5,679 nucleotides of DNA from Bifidobacterium breve (GTDB lineage: Bacteria > Actinomycetota > Acidimicrobiia > Acidimicrobiales > Ilumatobacteraceae), in contig CALPPK020000097.1 of assembly GCA_943325435.2 (NCBI GenBank), positions 1 through 5,679 of the forward strand, written 5' to 3'. Shown here in pieces: positions 5,410 through 5,679 of this stretch (position 1 is its first letter; each line of letters begins with the position of its first letter). Below the pieces are notes generated by a model. It saw only the letters and a list, made by a program, of their open reading frames with translations, was not told where the DNA came from and ran no database searches. A program made the position numbers and the translations under genes.

Positions 5410-5679
5410 GTGCCCCATTTCGATTACAACTCTGCAGACCGCGATATTTTGGGGTTTCTGCACGACGTAGCTGATGCCGCCGCTGACACCTTGGACGAAA
5501 TTGCCGATTGGTCTATGTCTGGTGAGCGTGAAGGCCAGTATTCAGCCGATGTTGTAATTGATGACGTCATTGTTGATTTGTTGCAGGCTTCTAGTTTTGA
5601 AGTTCTGTCAGAAGAGAGTGGCGTAGCCGACATTGAGTGGCCGATTACTGACGACAGATTGCTTGTTGTCGTTGACCCA
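5410..5679 (+). CDS. Inositol monophosphatase superfamily protein, N-terminal 90 codons (runs off the window)
   Basis: IMPase-superfamily enzymes are Mg-dependent, Li-sensitive phosphomonoesterases acting on inositol phosphates, histidinol phosphate, fructose bisphosphate or PAP. The visible part starts with a helix (DILGFLHDVADAAADTLDEIAD), then GQYSADVVIDDVIVDLL, corresponding to the family's T-x-AD segment. It continues through FEVLSEESG, which carries the EE metal-binding motif, and ends at LLVVVDP, the beginning of the DPxDGT/S signature that must continue past the window edge. The frame is open to the last base. GTG 5410 is the only plausible start after the in-frame stop at 5377; an internal ATG would lose the first helix. 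GREYS/GQYS in place of the usual VTEAD suggests a divergent subgroup, so the substrate cannot be given. No Shine-Dalgarno is seen; a leaderless start is likely. Confidence 0.82.
   Translation, partial: MPHFDYNSADRDILGFLHDVADAAADTLDEIADWSMSGEREGQYSADVVIDDVIVDLLQASSFEVLSEESGVADIEWPITDDRLLVVVDP

Overview
The window looks like part of a chromosome from a moderate-GC actinobacterium. Start codons include several GTGs, the tRNA gene encodes its own CCA, several genes lack a clear Shine-Dalgarno sequence and may be leaderless, and the sensor kinase, response regulator, ApbE-like protein and IMPase-like protein all have an actinobacterial character. The right-hand pair (IMPase-family protein beside an unnamed acidic protein) reminds me of Acidimicrobiia, but that lineage call is an impression and not proven here. 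No insertion sequence, phage gene or CRISPR array is visible.

Layout. 1-143: the 3' part of a tRNA (probably Asn) and a complete CAU-anticodon tRNA, most likely the lysidine-type tRNA-Ile2. 146-160: a short hairpin. 166-2599, minus strand: a tightly packed four-gene operon. In transcription order it encodes an exported protein with an Asp/Glu/His tail, a single-pass membrane protein, an ApbE-like FAD:protein FMN transferase and a five-helix ferric-reductase-like b-haem protein. 2600-2744: a divergent control region. 2745-4807, plus strand: an OmpR-family response regulator and its HAMP histidine kinase, overlapping by GTGA. 4814-5386, minus strand: an unrecognised 190-aa protein, convergent with the kinase. 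5410-end, plus strand: the N-terminal 90 codons of an inositol-monophosphatase-superfamily protein, diverging from the unknown gene across only 23 bp.

How it may fit together (inference). The two-component system and the redox operon are transcribed back to back from a 145-bp region. That region contains a perfect 6-bp direct repeat at 11-bp period, the geometry of an OmpR-family operator. The likely picture is an envelope electron-transfer or metal/redox module: haem b membrane protein, flavin transferase and two extracytoplasmic accessory proteins, controlled by an adjacent extracytoplasmic sensor. The most unusual point is that the ApbE-like enzyme has no recognisable FMN-binding-domain partner in the operon. 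The candidate substrate or accessory slot is filled by two unnamed exported proteins, one ending in a 31-residue acidic/His tail, and the membrane haem protein itself carries a Thr-Gly-Ala-Thr motif at its predicted outer face.
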